26,636 nt of DNA from CAZGSN01 sp964371655 (GCA_964371655.1 CAYJOD010000086.1:1-26636), one strand, 5' to 3'. Positions 14,812 through 22,827 are shown, numbered from the stretch's first letter. The notes: generated by a model from the sequence alone, not told the origin. Numbers and translations: made by a program.

Positions 14812-17223
14812 TCACGACGCCGCGGCCACGGCACGCAGCGGCTCGCTCGACTCCAAGGCGTGCTGCAGGACCTGCTCCATGTTCTCGACGAAGATGAACG
14901 TCATCTCCGTGCGCACCGCATCCGGTACGTCCTCGAGATCCTTTTGGTTGCGCTTGGGCAGCAGCACGGTCTTGATCCCGGCGCGGTGCGCGCCGAGGAC
15001 TTTTTCTTTGACGCCGCCGATCGGAAGCACCTTGCCGCGAAGGCTGATTTCGCCGGTCATTGCGACCTCGTGACGCACCAGGCGGCCTGTCAATAGGGAA
15101 GCCAGAGACGTCGCGATCGTGATCCCGGCCGACGGTCCGTCCTTGGGAACGGCGCCAGCCGGTACGTGAATGTGAAGATCGATACTCTCGAAGAAGTCCG
15201 GCGCAATTCCCAATTGCTGGGCGCGCGAACGCACGTAGCTCAATGCCGCCTGCGCCGACTCCTTCATGACCTCGCCAAGATGGCCGGTCAGAGTAAGCCC
15301 CTTCTTGCCCTCCATCTTGGTCGACTCGATGAACATGATCTCGCCACCCATCGGGGTCCACGCCAAACCCACGGCGACGCCTGGTTCCTGCGTGCGCTCC
15401 GCGATCTCGGAGAAGAATCTCTCCGGGCCCAGCAGCTCACGCACCTTGGCTTCATCAATCGCCACCGGATCGGTCTTTCCCTCCGTGTAAGCGCGCGCCA
15501 CCTTGCGGCACAGACTGCCGATCTCGCGCTCGAGATTGCGCAGCCCGGCCTCGCGCGTGTAGTGGCGGATGACATGCACGAGACCCGACGTGGTGAACGT
15601 GACGTGTGCTTCGGGTAGCCCGTTCTCGTTTACCTGCTTGGGAATCAAGTGACGTTGGGCGATCTGTAACTTCTCTTCTTCGGTGTAGCCGGCGAGCTCG
15701 ATCACCTCCATGCGATCACGCAACGCCGGTGGAATCGGATCGAGCTGGTTCGCCGTCGTCACGAACATGATCGTGGAAAGATCGAACGGAACGTCGAGGT
15801 AGTGATCGACGAAGGTGCTGTTCTGCTCCGGATCGAGAACCTCGAGCAATGCCGAGGCCGGATCGCCGCGAAAGTCCGCGCCGACCTTGTCGACCTCATC
15901 GAGAATGAACAGCGGGTTGTTGGAGCCGGCGCGGCGCAGATTCTGAATGATACGCCCGGGGAGCGAACCGATGTAGGTGCGCCGGTGGCCGCGAATCTCG
16001 GCCTCATCGCGTACCCCGCCCAGTGACAGCCGCACGAACTTGCGGCCGAGGGCGCGGGCGATGGAGCGGCCGAGAGACGTCTTGCCCGTCCCCGGGGGGC
16101 CGACAAAGCACAGGATCGGACTCTTCGAGTCCGCCTTCAGCTTGCGCACCGCAAGGAACTCGAGGATTCGATCCTTGATCTTCTCGAGATCGTAGTGGTC
16201 TTCATCCAGAATCTGGCGTGCGTGTCCGATATCGAGGTTGTCCTGAGTCGACGTCGACCAGGGCAGGTTGACGAGCCACTCTAGGTACGTGCGCACCACC
16301 GTGTGCTCGGCCGATTCGGGTGGAATGACGCGCAATCGCTCCAGCTCGTTTTCAGCGGCTTTCCGCGCCTCGGCGGGCAGGTTCGCTTCCTCGAGCTTGC
16401 GCAGCAGCTCGTCGAGCTCCGCGGCGCGCGGATCGCCTTCTCCCAGCTCCTTCTGGATCGCGCGCATCTGCTGCCGCAGGTAGTATTCCTTCTGACCCTT
16501 GGTCAGCTCCGACTGCACCTGCGTCTGGATCTTCTGGCCGAGCTCGAGCAGCTCGATCTCTCGGTTGAGAGTGGCCGAAAGCTTCTCCAAACGCTTGCGC
16601 ACGTCGAGCGTGCCCAACAGGTCCTGCTTCTCCTCTGGTGCAATGTTGAGGTTGGATGCCACCAGGTCGGTTAGACGGCCGGGGTCTTTGACGTTGGCGA
16701 TCACGACCTGCAGCTCGTCCGGCAGATACGGAACCATGGAGATGAACTTGGCGAACTGGTTCACCGTCTGCGCCTGGATAGCGCCCAGGTCCTGTGCGGG
16801 TTCGTAGACGTCGGAAAGGAGTCGGACGCGGGCTCGGAACGGCCCCGCCTGCACGTACTCCATCACCTCCATCCGCCGCAGCCCTTGCACGAGAATGCGC
16901 AGGCTGCCGTCGGGGTACTTCAGCATCTTCAGGATGCGCGCGGCCGTACCGCGGCTGAACAGCGCTTCGGGTGTTGGATCTTCGTCTTCCGGATTTTTCT
17001 GCGCGACCACGCCGAGCATGCGGTCGCCGCTCAAGGCGTCCTCGACGACCTTCAGGGAACCGCGCCGCGACACCAGCAACGGCACGATCGCAGACGGAAA
17101 AACAACCACCCCACGCAGCGGCAGGATCGGCATTTCTTCCGGGATCGCAACGCTGCTGAGGTCCTCTTCAAATCCGAGAAAACGCTGCCTCGTCTCGCTC
17201 TCATCGTGCTCAGAATCGCTCAT
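14812..17223 (-). CDS. lon: ATP-dependent Lon protease (LonA)
   Basis: Cytoplasmic AAA+ serine protease of 803 residues that unfolds and degrades misfolded and regulatory proteins. The N-terminal substrate-binding LON domain starts at about residue 30 (PILPLRGVVVFP) and is followed by a coiled-coil-rich linker (to about 320). The AAA+ module has Walker A GPPGTGKTSLG at about 373 and Walker B LFILDEVDK at about 437. The C-terminal protease domain carries PKDGPSAGIT with catalytic Ser698 and GGVKEKVLGA with Lys741, 43 residues apart as in Escherichia coli Lon. All key residues are intact. The start at 17223 is forced by an in-frame TAG five codons upstream. There is no Shine-Dalgarno just ahead of the ATG; instead AAGGAGG lies about 40 nt upstream, before a short overlapping frame. 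Confidence 0.98.
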   Translation of the reverse strand: MSDSEHDESETRQRFLGFEEDLSSVAIPEEMPILPLRGVVVFPSAIVPLLVSRRGSLKVVEDALSGDRMLGVVAQKNPEDEDPTPEALFSRGTAARILKMLKYPDGSLRILVQGLRRMEVMEYVQAGPFRARVRLLSDVYEPAQDLGAIQAQTVNQFAKFISMVPYLPDELQVVIANVKDPGRLTDLVASNLNIAPEEKQDLLGTLDVRKRLEKLSATLNREIELLELGQKIQTQVQSELTKGQKEYYLRQQMRAIQKELGEGDPRAAELDELLRKLEEANLPAEARKAAENELERLRVIPPESAEHTVVRTYLEWLVNLPWSTSTQDNLDIGHARQILDEDHYDLEKIKDRILEFLAVRKLKADSKSPILCFVGPPGTGKTSLGRSIARALGRKFVRLSLGGVRDEAEIRGHRRTYIGSLPGRIIQNLRRAGSNNPLFILDEVDKVGADFRGDPASALLEVLDPEQNSTFVDHYLDVPFDLSTIMFVTTANQLDPIPPALRDRMEVIELAGYTEEEKLQIAQRHLIPKQVNENGLPEAHVTFTTSGLVHVIRHYTREAGLRNLEREIGSLCRKVARAYTEGKTDPVAIDEAKVRELLGPERFFSEIAERTQEPGVAVGLAWTPMGGEIMFIESTKMEGKKGLTLTGHLGEVMKESAQAALSYVRSRAQQLGIAPDFFESIDLHIHVPAGAVPKDGPSAGITIATSLASLLTGRLVRHEVAMTGEISLRGKVLPIGGVKEKVLGAHRAGIKTVLLPKRNQKDLEDVPDAVRTEMTFIFVENMEQVLQHALESSEPLRAVAAAS

Positions 17224-17271
17224 AGGCCGGCGAATCTAATACATGTTCCCCGGACTGCAAGGCGCCTCCTT
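17210..17271 (-). promoter_or_regulatory. Possible leader frame with strong Shine-Dalgarno overlapping the lon start
   Basis: On the minus strand, AAGGAGG (17271-17265) is followed four nt later by TTG (17260). This opens a 16-codon frame that ends at TGA 17212-17210, 11 nt inside lon and in a different frame. An ATG at 17278 would give a 23-codon version of the same frame. The ATG of lon itself has no Shine-Dalgarno. Translation of the short frame could deliver ribosomes to lon by coupling; this is inference from the layout only. Confidence 0.3.
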
Positions 17272-17433
17272 GATTAAACATCGGAACCGCATCGTACCTT
17301 CCACGACCGTCGGCTCTCATCGGGGCGCGCCGAGTGCAATTCGGATCCTCCCTTGAATTACGATCGCGCCTGCGGCGAAACTGCCACACGTCGTGGGGCT
17401 GAGGGGTCTTGGCGCCTGGACGGGAGGTGAAGA

Positions 17434-17898
17434 ATGCTAGTTGCGAAGATGGTGTACGTGCTGACGCTCGTGGTTTGGATCGGCGAGATAGTATTCCTCT
17501 CGTTCGTGGCGGCACCGGCAGCATTCAAGCTGTTGCCGCGCGAACAGGCCGGTGCCTTTGTCGGCTCGGTGTTCCCGACCTACTACGTGATCGGCTGCGT
17601 CTGCGGCGGCCTGTTGCTGCTCTCCTGCTTGATCCTGCGCCACGCCGCCATGACGCCTCGCCTGTGGGGACTCAACGCCGCCGTCGTCGCCGCGATGCTA
17701 GCTGCGAACCTTTACGCCGCCGTCGTCGTGCAGCCGCGTGCGGCCACGTTGCGGCCGCAGTTGCACGCTCCGGGAACGCCGGCGGCGGTGCAGGAAGAAT
17801 TCGATCGGCTGCACCAGCTGGCGGTGAGGTTGAATGCGGGGGTGCTCCTCGGCGGACTCGTCGTCGCCGGCATCACCGCTTCGGCGTTGCGCCCATAG
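17434..17898 (+). CDS. DUF4149-family small membrane protein
   Basis: Inner-membrane protein of 154 residues with about four hydrophobic helices: residues 4-28, 46-66, 76-97 and 130-150. The pattern VVWIGEIVFLSFVAAPAAF, the FPTYYVIG segment in helix 2 and a conserved polar loop before the last helix match the DUF4149 (TMEM205-like) family, whose function is not established. The ATG at 17434 has an excellent Shine-Dalgarno (GGAGGTGA, three nt upstream). The HAD hydrolase gene follows 15 bp downstream, so the two are probably one operon. Divergent from lon across a 210-bp gap. Confidence 0.85.
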   Translation: MLVAKMVYVLTLVVWIGEIVFLSFVAAPAAFKLLPREQAGAFVGSVFPTYYVIGCVCGGLLLLSCLILRHAAMTPRLWGLNAAVVAAMLAANLYAAVVVQPRAATLRPQLHAPGTPAAVQEEFDRLHQLAVRLNAGVLLGGLVVAGITASALRP

Positions 17899-17913
17899 CG
17901 GCTCGTTATTCAC

Positions 17914-18648
17914 ATGGCCGTGCGCGCGCTTCTCTTCGATCTGTTCGGTACGGTCGTGCATTTCGCCGCCCGGGTGCCGATCGTCGAGGTTGGCGATACA
18001 CGCTGGGTGACCACGATGGGATGGCTGCAGCCGCTGGCCGCGGAGAAGCTTCCGGATGTCCCGTTCGATTCGTTGCTCGCGGCGCTGATGGCTACCACCA
18101 CGGAGATCGTACGCGAGCGGCCCCCGGAGTATCGCGAGGTCCCCTCGCGAGAACGTTTCCGCCGGGCGCTGGCGAAGGTTGGGGTCTGCGGCGACGCGGC
18201 GGCGGAGATCGCCCGACAATTGTCGCTGGCCCACATGCAGCATCTTGCCTCAACGACCTTCCTTCCCGAAGGTCACACTGATGTCCTCGCCAGCTTGCAG
18301 GCAAGATACCGACTTGCCCTGGTCTCCAATTTCGACCACGGCCCCACCGCGAGGCGGGTGTTGGAGATGCATGGCATCGATCGCTTCTTCGAAGTGACCC
18401 TGATCTCCGACGAGTTCGGTCGTCGCAAGCCGCATCGCTCTATCTTTGACGCCGCTTGCGAGCGCTTGGGGGTCTCGTGCAGCGAGGCGCTGTTCATCGG
18501 TGACAATCCAAGAGAAGACATCGCCGCCGCCCACGCGGCGGGTTTGACGCCGGTGTGGATCAGCGATTCCGCCGCCGAGACTACGACCGAGGCTCGTTAC
18601 GTAATCCGCAGTCTCCGCGAATTGCCGGCCATTCTCCGCGAGCTTTGA
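17914..18648 (+). CDS. HAD-superfamily hydrolase
   Basis: Soluble 244-residue hydrolase of the haloacid dehalogenase superfamily, subfamily I. Motif I is LLFDLFGTVV at residues 6-15; the nucleophile Asp and the downstream Thr are kept, and the usual second Asp of DxD is replaced by Phe, as in haloacid-dehalogenase-type and some phosphatase members. Motif II is VSNFDH, motif III is the Lys in GRRKPHRSIF, and motif IV is FIGDNPREDIAAAHAAG. The cap is alpha-helical, between residues about 16 and 110. With Phe after motif I, hydrolysis of a small phosphate ester or a 2-haloacid are both possible; the substrate cannot be told. It lies 15 bp after the DUF4149 gene with only a weak ribosome site, which suggests coupling. 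Confidence 0.9.
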   Translation: MAVRALLFDLFGTVVHFAARVPIVEVGDTRWVTTMGWLQPLAAEKLPDVPFDSLLAALMATTTEIVRERPPEYREVPSRERFRRALAKVGVCGDAAAEIARQLSLAHMQHLASTTFLPEGHTDVLASLQARYRLALVSNFDHGPTARRVLEMHGIDRFFEVTLISDEFGRRKPHRSIFDAACERLGVSCSEALFIGDNPREDIAAAHAAGLTPVWISDSAAETTTEARYVIRSLRELPAILREL

Positions 18649-19002
18649 GTCTTCCCCTGCCGCGGCTTTGCCCAACAATTCATCCGACCGTCTGATCCGC
18701 TCATCCTGTCAACGCGGCGCTTCGAGACGCCGCCAAAAGCAGGCGGCTCCTCAGCGCGAACGGATGCTTTTGTATTCGCGCCATAATGCTCGATTTCCGT
18801 TCGCCCTGAGGAGCGGCCGTCTTTTCGGGCCGCGTCTCGAAGGGCGAGGCCAGTTGATCGGAAGAAAGCAGTGACGCCTCCCTTCGATGAATTGTTGGGC
18901 AAGGCCCCCTGCCGCACACGTGGGCGACGCGTGGCTTCGACGCTCTGCGGCATGATAGCGGTGGCCGCGTCGGGCCGATGATCGGTTGAATCGAAGCGCG
19001 AC
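18649..19002. other. Intergenic region occupied by a repeat unit
   Basis: This 354-bp gap between the 3' ends of two convergent genes (HAD hydrolase and cohesin-like protein) is mostly filled by the 235-bp inverted-repeat unit at 18668-18902. The remaining 100 bp up to 19002 shows no gene or convincing terminator. Confidence 0.6.
18668..18902. repeat. 235-bp inverted-repeat unit containing cloverleaf palindrome, copy 2
   Basis: The outer ends, TTGCCCAACAATTCATC at 18668-18684 and its exact reverse complement at 18886-18902, form 17-bp perfect terminal inverted repeats; pairing extends three more bases with one mismatch. Inside, arms 18717-18764 and 18796-18847 form the same cross-shaped palindrome as 3134-3254, with side hairpins GCCGCC/GGCGGC and GCGGCC/GGGCCGC. 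Compared with copy 1, the stem reads TTCGAGAC/GTCTCGAA instead of CTCGATAC/GTATCGAG, so changes are matched on both sides. No coding frame is credible inside and I see no target-site duplication. Confidence 0.82.
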
Positions 19003-19914
19003 CTACTTCACCGGAGTCGTCGTCGCCGGCACGGGCGTTGCCACGCTCGTTCTGGTCTGAGTCGCGATCGCTGCGCTGCGCGTCGCTTCGATTCCGCGCG
19101 TCGGCGTCGACGCGGGTGCCGTCGCTTGCGGCGTCGTTACGGTCATGCCGAGCGCCGGCGTGAGCTCTCGGTCTGCTGCTTGCCCCTGGGCAGCCTCCGC
19201 GCCCACGAGTGTCCCAGCTGGCGGGACTTCCGGCGCAATCTCCGACGGCGTGTGTTGCGTCAACGGCGCGAGGGCAGGGGGGGCACTGGTTGGTGCGGGT
19301 TGATTTCGTACGGGCGTCGCGAGCGCAGCGGCACCGCTGCCGCTTTGGTTGGCGCCCGGAATCGTGATGCCAGCGCCCGCCGGCGCTGGCTCCGCACCGC
19401 CGCCTTGCGGCAGCGACGCCGGGCTGTCGCCCGCGCGGATCGACAGATCGGCGCCCTGAGCGAGGATTGTACTCTTGTTGCCGTCCTTGTCCGTTCCAGA
19501 GACGTTCGCGAAAGCGAACGAGCAGGTGGCACCCCGCGGAACTTGAAGGACGCTGAACGTGCAGCAGAAGAGCGGCCCGTTCGGGATCGACGCGCTGTCA
19601 AAGAGCGCAAGCATCATGACGCGGGTGCGCCGGCTAAGCAGATAGGTGAAGACTGATTTTCCGGTCTCTAGGTTGGCAGAACACTGCGGATTGCCGGAGG
19701 TGGCGAGGACGGGAAAGACGCAGCGATCGTCCCACTGCAGGTCCACCTGGAAGCCGACGGTGGTGCCGTTTCCCGACAGAACCGCGCACATGTCGACGCT
19801 GCCGCCCGGGTCGGCTTGATTGGGCATGAGGTCGATGCGCGTCGCGAATGCCACGGGTAGGTGAACCATCGATGTCAGGCCGAAGAGCACGATGGCGGCG
19901 ATTCGAATCCTCAT
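19003..19914 (-). CDS. Secreted cohesin-like domain protein with Pro/Ala/Thr-rich tail
   Basis: Predicted exported protein of 303 residues. Residues 1-24 are a signal peptide (basic RIR, hydrophobic core, cleavage near AFA). Residues about 27-165 form a beta-rich domain resembling cohesin modules: DPGGSVDMCAVLSGNG at the first strands, GFQVDLQWDD, then MLALFDSASIPNGPLFCCTF and FANVSGTDKDGN, which correspond to the cohesin pattern of loss-of-helix beta-sandwiches. Four or five Cys suggest disulfides. Residues about 170-303 are low-complexity Pro/Ala/Thr/Gln sequence without an anchor motif. It could bind a dockerin or act as a surface adhesin. The window also encodes a dockerin-like module in the 7948-11850 protein. 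The cohesin call is by pattern and is moderate. Divergent from the LLM oxidoreductase across 87 bp. Confidence 0.7.
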   Translation of the reverse strand: MRIRIAAIVLFGLTSMVHLPVAFATRIDLMPNQADPGGSVDMCAVLSGNGTTVGFQVDLQWDDRCVFPVLATSGNPQCSANLETGKSVFTYLLSRRTRVMMLALFDSASIPNGPLFCCTFSVLQVPRGATCSFAFANVSGTDKDGNKSTILAQGADLSIRAGDSPASLPQGGGAEPAPAGAGITIPGANQSGSGAAALATPVRNQPAPTSAPPALAPLTQHTPSEIAPEVPPAGTLVGAEAAQGQAADRELTPALGMTVTTPQATAPASTPTRGIEATRSAAIATQTRTSVATPVPATTTPVK

Positions 19915-20001
19915 GACACGACGATATCAGATCTCACGGCCGTGGCGCTACCGCTCGGACTTTGGCATGGTTGGGTAGCCCCTCAAGTGAAGGAGAACCC
20001 T

Positions 20002-20847
20002 ATGCACTGTGGTGTGACGATGTTTGCGACCGACTACGCGATTCGCCCCGACGACCTGGCGCGCGAGGCGGAGGCGCGCGGATTTGAATCGGTCTGGTTT
20101 CCCGAGCACACCCACATCCCCACCAGCCGTCGCAGCCCGTGGCCTGGTGGTCCCGAGTTGCCCAAGGAGTACTGGCACGCGCACGACTTGTTCGTCGCCT
20201 TGTCGATGGCGGCAGCGGTGACCAAGCGAATCAAGCTGGCCAGCGGCATTTGCCTGCTCGTAGAGCGCGATCCCATCACTACGGCGAAGGAAGTGGCGAG
20301 TCTCGACTTCCTGTCCAAGGGCCGGGTGATTTTCGGCATCGGCGGCGGTTGGAATGCCGAAGAAATGGAAAACCACGGCACCAACTTCAATCATCGTTGG
20401 AAGCTGCTGCGCGAACGCGTCGAAGCGATGAAGAAGATCTGGAGCGAGGACGAGGCGGCGTACCACGGCGAGCTCGTCAACTTCGATCCGCTGTGGTCGT
20501 GGCCGAAACCGGTGCAGAGGCCGCACCCGCCGATCCTTGTTGCCGGACACACCTCGAAGACCTTGGACCGCGTCGTCAAGTACGGCGACGGCTGGTTGCC
20601 GATCGAGGCGCGCGCCGAGGATCTGACCAAGAGCATCGAAGACCTGCGCCGTCGTGCCGTGATTGCGGGCCGCGATCCGAAGACGATCACGGTCACGGTC
20701 TACGGCTGTCGCCCCGACGAAGAGGTGATTCGGAAGTACAAGGCGATCGGTGTGGAGCGGGTCATATTCGGTCTGCCCGCGGCGGTGCGTGAGACGGTGC
20801 TGCCGCTGATGGATGACTACGCCGAGCTCGCACGCAAGCTTGGCTGA
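20002..20847 (+). CDS. LLM-class (luciferase-like) flavin-dependent oxidoreductase
   Basis: Cytoplasmic TIM-barrel flavoenzyme of 281 residues, family-typical length, of the bacterial luciferase/F420-dependent type. The ATG at 20002 follows AAGGAG with seven-nt spacing; the frame stays open 47 codons upstream but lacks such a site. Visible features include ESVWFPEHTHIP near residue 30, KLASGICLLVERDPITTAKEVASLD, then FGIGGGWNAEEMENHG, and KPVQRPHPPILVAGH, all typical of the TIGR03619-like group. The HxxxP and GxGGGW stretches line the flavin pocket. The cofactor (F420 or FMN) and the substrate cannot be told from sequence. A repeat and a PNPOx-like flavoprotein gene follow downstream. Confidence 0.93.
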   Translation: MHCGVTMFATDYAIRPDDLAREAEARGFESVWFPEHTHIPTSRRSPWPGGPELPKEYWHAHDLFVALSMAAAVTKRIKLASGICLLVERDPITTAKEVASLDFLSKGRVIFGIGGGWNAEEMENHGTNFNHRWKLLRERVEAMKKIWSEDEAAYHGELVNFDPLWSWPKPVQRPHPPILVAGHTSKTLDRVVKYGDGWLPIEARAEDLTKSIEDLRRRAVIAGRDPKTITVTVYGCRPDEEVIRKYKAIGVERVIFGLPAAVRETVLPLMDDYAELARKLG

Positions 20848-20886
20848 CGCGTGCGCCGAGAAGGAGAGGATCCGCGGTCCGCAAGA

Positions 20887-20999
20887 GGAAGAAATGGAGA
20901 ACGGGAAACCTAAAACCGGAGATGGAAAACCGGCGAATTGACCTGTTTTCAGTTTCCGGTTTCCTGTTCCCGGTTTTCTATTTCCTTTCCGGGCTGCTC
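20887..20999. repeat. 113-bp palindromic intergenic repeat (GGTTTCC type), copy 2
   Basis: Gapless counterpart of 14601-14713, about 82 percent identical by manual count, lying between the LLM oxidoreductase and PNPOx-like genes. The same internal symmetry is present: an A-rich left half with CCGGAGATGG and a right half with TTTCCGGTTTCC. Both copies end in GCTGCTC. Confidence 0.8.
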
Positions 21000-21047
21000 C
21001 AATCATCTCCCATTTACGTTTCCCGTTCTCCGTTCTAGTTCTGACCC

Positions 21048-21599
21048 ATGGCCAAGACCTTCGCGCACATCGATGACACCCTTGCCTCCTTCATCCGCCG
21101 GCAGCATGTGTTCTTCGTCGCCACGGCGGCGCGCGCCGATGACGCCCACATCAACCTGTCGCCCAAAGGGCTCGACAGCTTCGCGATTCTCGATCCGAAT
21201 ACGGTGGGCTATCTCGACCTAACCGGAAGCGGCGTCGAAACCATCGCTCACCTGCGTGAGAACGGCCGCATCGTCATCATGTTCTGTGCCTTCGAAGGGA
21301 CGCCGAAGATCGTGCGTCTGCATGGACGGGGCGAGGCACTGGAAGTCGGCACCCTCGAGTTTGAGGCGTTGGCTCCGAAGTTCCCGAAGCTCACCGGTAC
21401 GCGCAGCATCATACGCGTCGACCTCGACCGCATCTCCGACTCCTGCGGCTACGGTGTTCCGCTGTACAAGTACGAAGGAGAGCGCCCGCAGATGATCGAG
21501 TGGGCGGAGCGGAAGGGCGGAGCCGGCGTGGTGAAGTATCGTGCCGAGAACAACCGGCAGAGTATCGACGGGCTACCTGGTGTGGAGCCCCGCGACTAG
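21048..21599 (+). CDS. Pyridoxamine 5'-phosphate oxidase-like flavoprotein
   Basis: Soluble 183-residue protein with the split-barrel FMN-binding fold. The N-terminus FIRRQHVFFVATAA and HINLSPKGLDSFAIL match the PNPOx-like group, in which residues after the INLSPKG segment contact the FMN phosphate. Then YLDLTGSGVETIAHLRENGRI and FCAFEGTPKIVRLHGRGEAL give the central strands, and the C-terminal extension SCGYGVPLYKYEGERP is typical of the group. It is unlikely to be true PdxH; members reduce or bind diverse small molecules with FMN, F420 or heme. Translation starts at ATG 21048. Its TAG stop shares a CTAG palindrome with the stop of the opposing small gene. Confidence 0.88.
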   Translation: MAKTFAHIDDTLASFIRRQHVFFVATAARADDAHINLSPKGLDSFAILDPNTVGYLDLTGSGVETIAHLRENGRIVIMFCAFEGTPKIVRLHGRGEALEVGTLEFEALAPKFPKLTGTRSIIRVDLDRISDSCGYGVPLYKYEGERPQMIEWAERKGGAGVVKYRAENNRQSIDGLPGVEPRD

Positions 21600-21700
21600 C
21601 GGCGCTTCGTGGGCCTCGTTGAATCGTCGAGAAAGATGATAAGCAGGCCGATCAGCGCGACTACGCCAAGCACCAACAAGGATGTTGTCAACGGAGTCAT
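21596..21700 (-). CDS. 34-residue single-helix membrane protein
   Basis: Too short for most gene callers. Translation from ATG 21700 gives MTPLTTSLLVLGVVALIGLL followed by IIFLDDSTRPTKRR: one hydrophobic helix (residues about 6-24) and a charged, basic tail. The start overlaps the stop of the upstream 68-residue gene in an ATGA arrangement, strong evidence that both are translated and coupled. The stop TAG lies in CTAG (21596-21599), which also supplies the stop of the opposing PNPOx-like gene. Function unknown; it may pair with the upstream two-helix protein. Confidence 0.65.
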   Translation of the reverse strand: MTPLTTSLLVLGVVALIGLLIIFLDDSTRPTKRR

Positions 21701-21903
21701 TGTGGGAGCTTCGTACCATCCACCAGGTACCCGCACAAGCACAAGACCATGCCAACAAAGACGCCAAGCGCGGCGTCCCCTGGCTTGAGCCCTGAGGGCT
21801 GAGCGAATGGCCCTACGACCATAACCGTGACCGCCACCTTTGCAAGGTCCCAGAAGAACTTGGCGAGGTTGTCTTTCTGTTTGTCCGACCGGAGCAACTT
21901 CAT
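21697..21903 (-). CDS. 68-residue two-helix membrane protein
   Basis: Small protein starting MKLLRSDKQKDNLAKFFWDL, with an amphipathic basic N-terminus and two hydrophobic helices (residues about 19-36 and 45-62) separated by a QPSGLKPGD turn. The KFFWDLAKVAV...VVGPF pattern recalls a widespread family of uncharacterised small two-helix proteins. Its TGA overlaps the ATG of the 34-residue gene (TCAT at 21697-21700 on the plus strand). No strong Shine-Dalgarno is visible ahead of its ATG. The IMPase-family gene lies 129 bp upstream in the same direction. Confidence 0.7.
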   Translation of the reverse strand: MKLLRSDKQKDNLAKFFWDLAKVAVTVMVVGPFAQPSGLKPGDAALGVFVGMVLCLCGYLVDGTKLPQ

Positions 21904-22032
21904 TGGTCGCGAAACTTTGCAAGTTGCACGCCGCGCCGGTTGCGATCACGGGCGAGCATTCACTCGTTCGGCTTCACGCGCATGCGGACTCAGTTTGAGT
22001 ACGCATGCGATCGTGAGCGCCCCCGGTCCTTG

Positions 22033-22827
22033 TTACGTCTCGGCCAGGCGCGCGCCGATGACTGCGGCCATGGCATCGTGCAGGATCCCATTTGATGCGA
22101 GTGTTTCCCCGCCGAAGAGGTCGAGCGGTGCGCCGTGAAAATCGCTGACCTGCCCGCCCGCCTCCTGCACGATCAGGGCGCCGGCGGCGATGTCCCACGG
22201 CTTCAGCTTCCACTCCCAGAAAGCGTCGAATCGACCGCAGGCGACATAGCAGAGGTCGAGAGCGGCGGAGCCGGCGCGGCGAACGTCTTGGGCGCGTTGC
22301 ATGAAGTCCTTGAGGAAGCCGAGATAGAAATCGGCGTGCTCGCGGCGGTCATACGGAAAACCGGTGCCGATCAGGGCTTGATCCAGGGCATCGACGGTGG
22401 ACACGCGGATGGGCTCGCCGTTCAGCGTCGCGCCACCTCCCTGTTGCGCGCAGAAGGTCTCGTCGCGGATCGGGTCGTGCACGATGCCGAGCAGCAATTG
22501 CCGGTCGCGCACCAGCGCCAACGATACACAAAATTGCGGATACGAATGGGCGAAGTTGGTGGTGCCGTCGACAGGGTCGAGATACCACACGTAGCGATCG
22601 CGAGGCGGTTGGCTGAGAGCGATTCCACTTTCCTCTCCGATGATGAGGTGATCCGGAAACGCTTGCCGTAAGCGTGCGGTGACCAGCTCTTCGATCGATC
22701 GATCGGTATCCGTGACCAAGTCGACAGGGCCTTTGTAGTCGATCCGCTTCGGATCCCTCCAAGCTTGGCGCAAGCGCACCCCAGCTTCGCTGACAACTGT
22801 GCGGGCGATGGCGGCGAACATGTCCAT
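22033..22827 (-). CDS. Inositol monophosphatase family protein
   Basis: Soluble 264-residue Mg-dependent phosphatase of the IMPase/SuhB group. I chose ATG 22827, which gives the normal family length; a second ATG lies two codons later and a TTG 16 codons upstream. Metal-binding motifs are intact: IIGEES (first Glu), WYLDPVDGTTNFAHSYPQF (the DPxDGTxN signature) and KPWDIAAGALIVQEAGG (C-terminal WDxAAG). KGPVDLVTDTD marks the N-terminal loop. It probably hydrolyses inositol phosphates or a related sugar or nucleotide phosphate; SuhB-like non-enzymatic roles in rRNA transcription are also known in the family. Confidence 0.94.
   Translation of the reverse strand: MDMFAAIARTVVSEAGVRLRQAWRDPKRIDYKGPVDLVTDTDRSIEELVTARLRQAFPDHLIIGEESGIALSQPPRDRYVWYLDPVDGTTNFAHSYPQFCVSLALVRDRQLLLGIVHDPIRDETFCAQQGGGATLNGEPIRVSTVDALDQALIGTGFPYDRREHADFYLGFLKDFMQRAQDVRRAGSAALDLCYVACGRFDAFWEWKLKPWDIAAGALIVQEAGGQVSDFHGAPLDLFGGETLASNGILHDAMAAVIGARLAET

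Noticed and set aside
17409..18281. Plus-strand 290-codon frame spanning the DUF4149 and HAD genes
   Set aside because: Arg/Gly-rich shadow in another frame of two genes with clear motifs.
19948..21006. Minus-strand 352-codon frame opposite the LLM oxidoreductase
   Set aside because: No family features; it runs into the 113-bp repeat and mirrors a clear plus-strand flavoenzyme.
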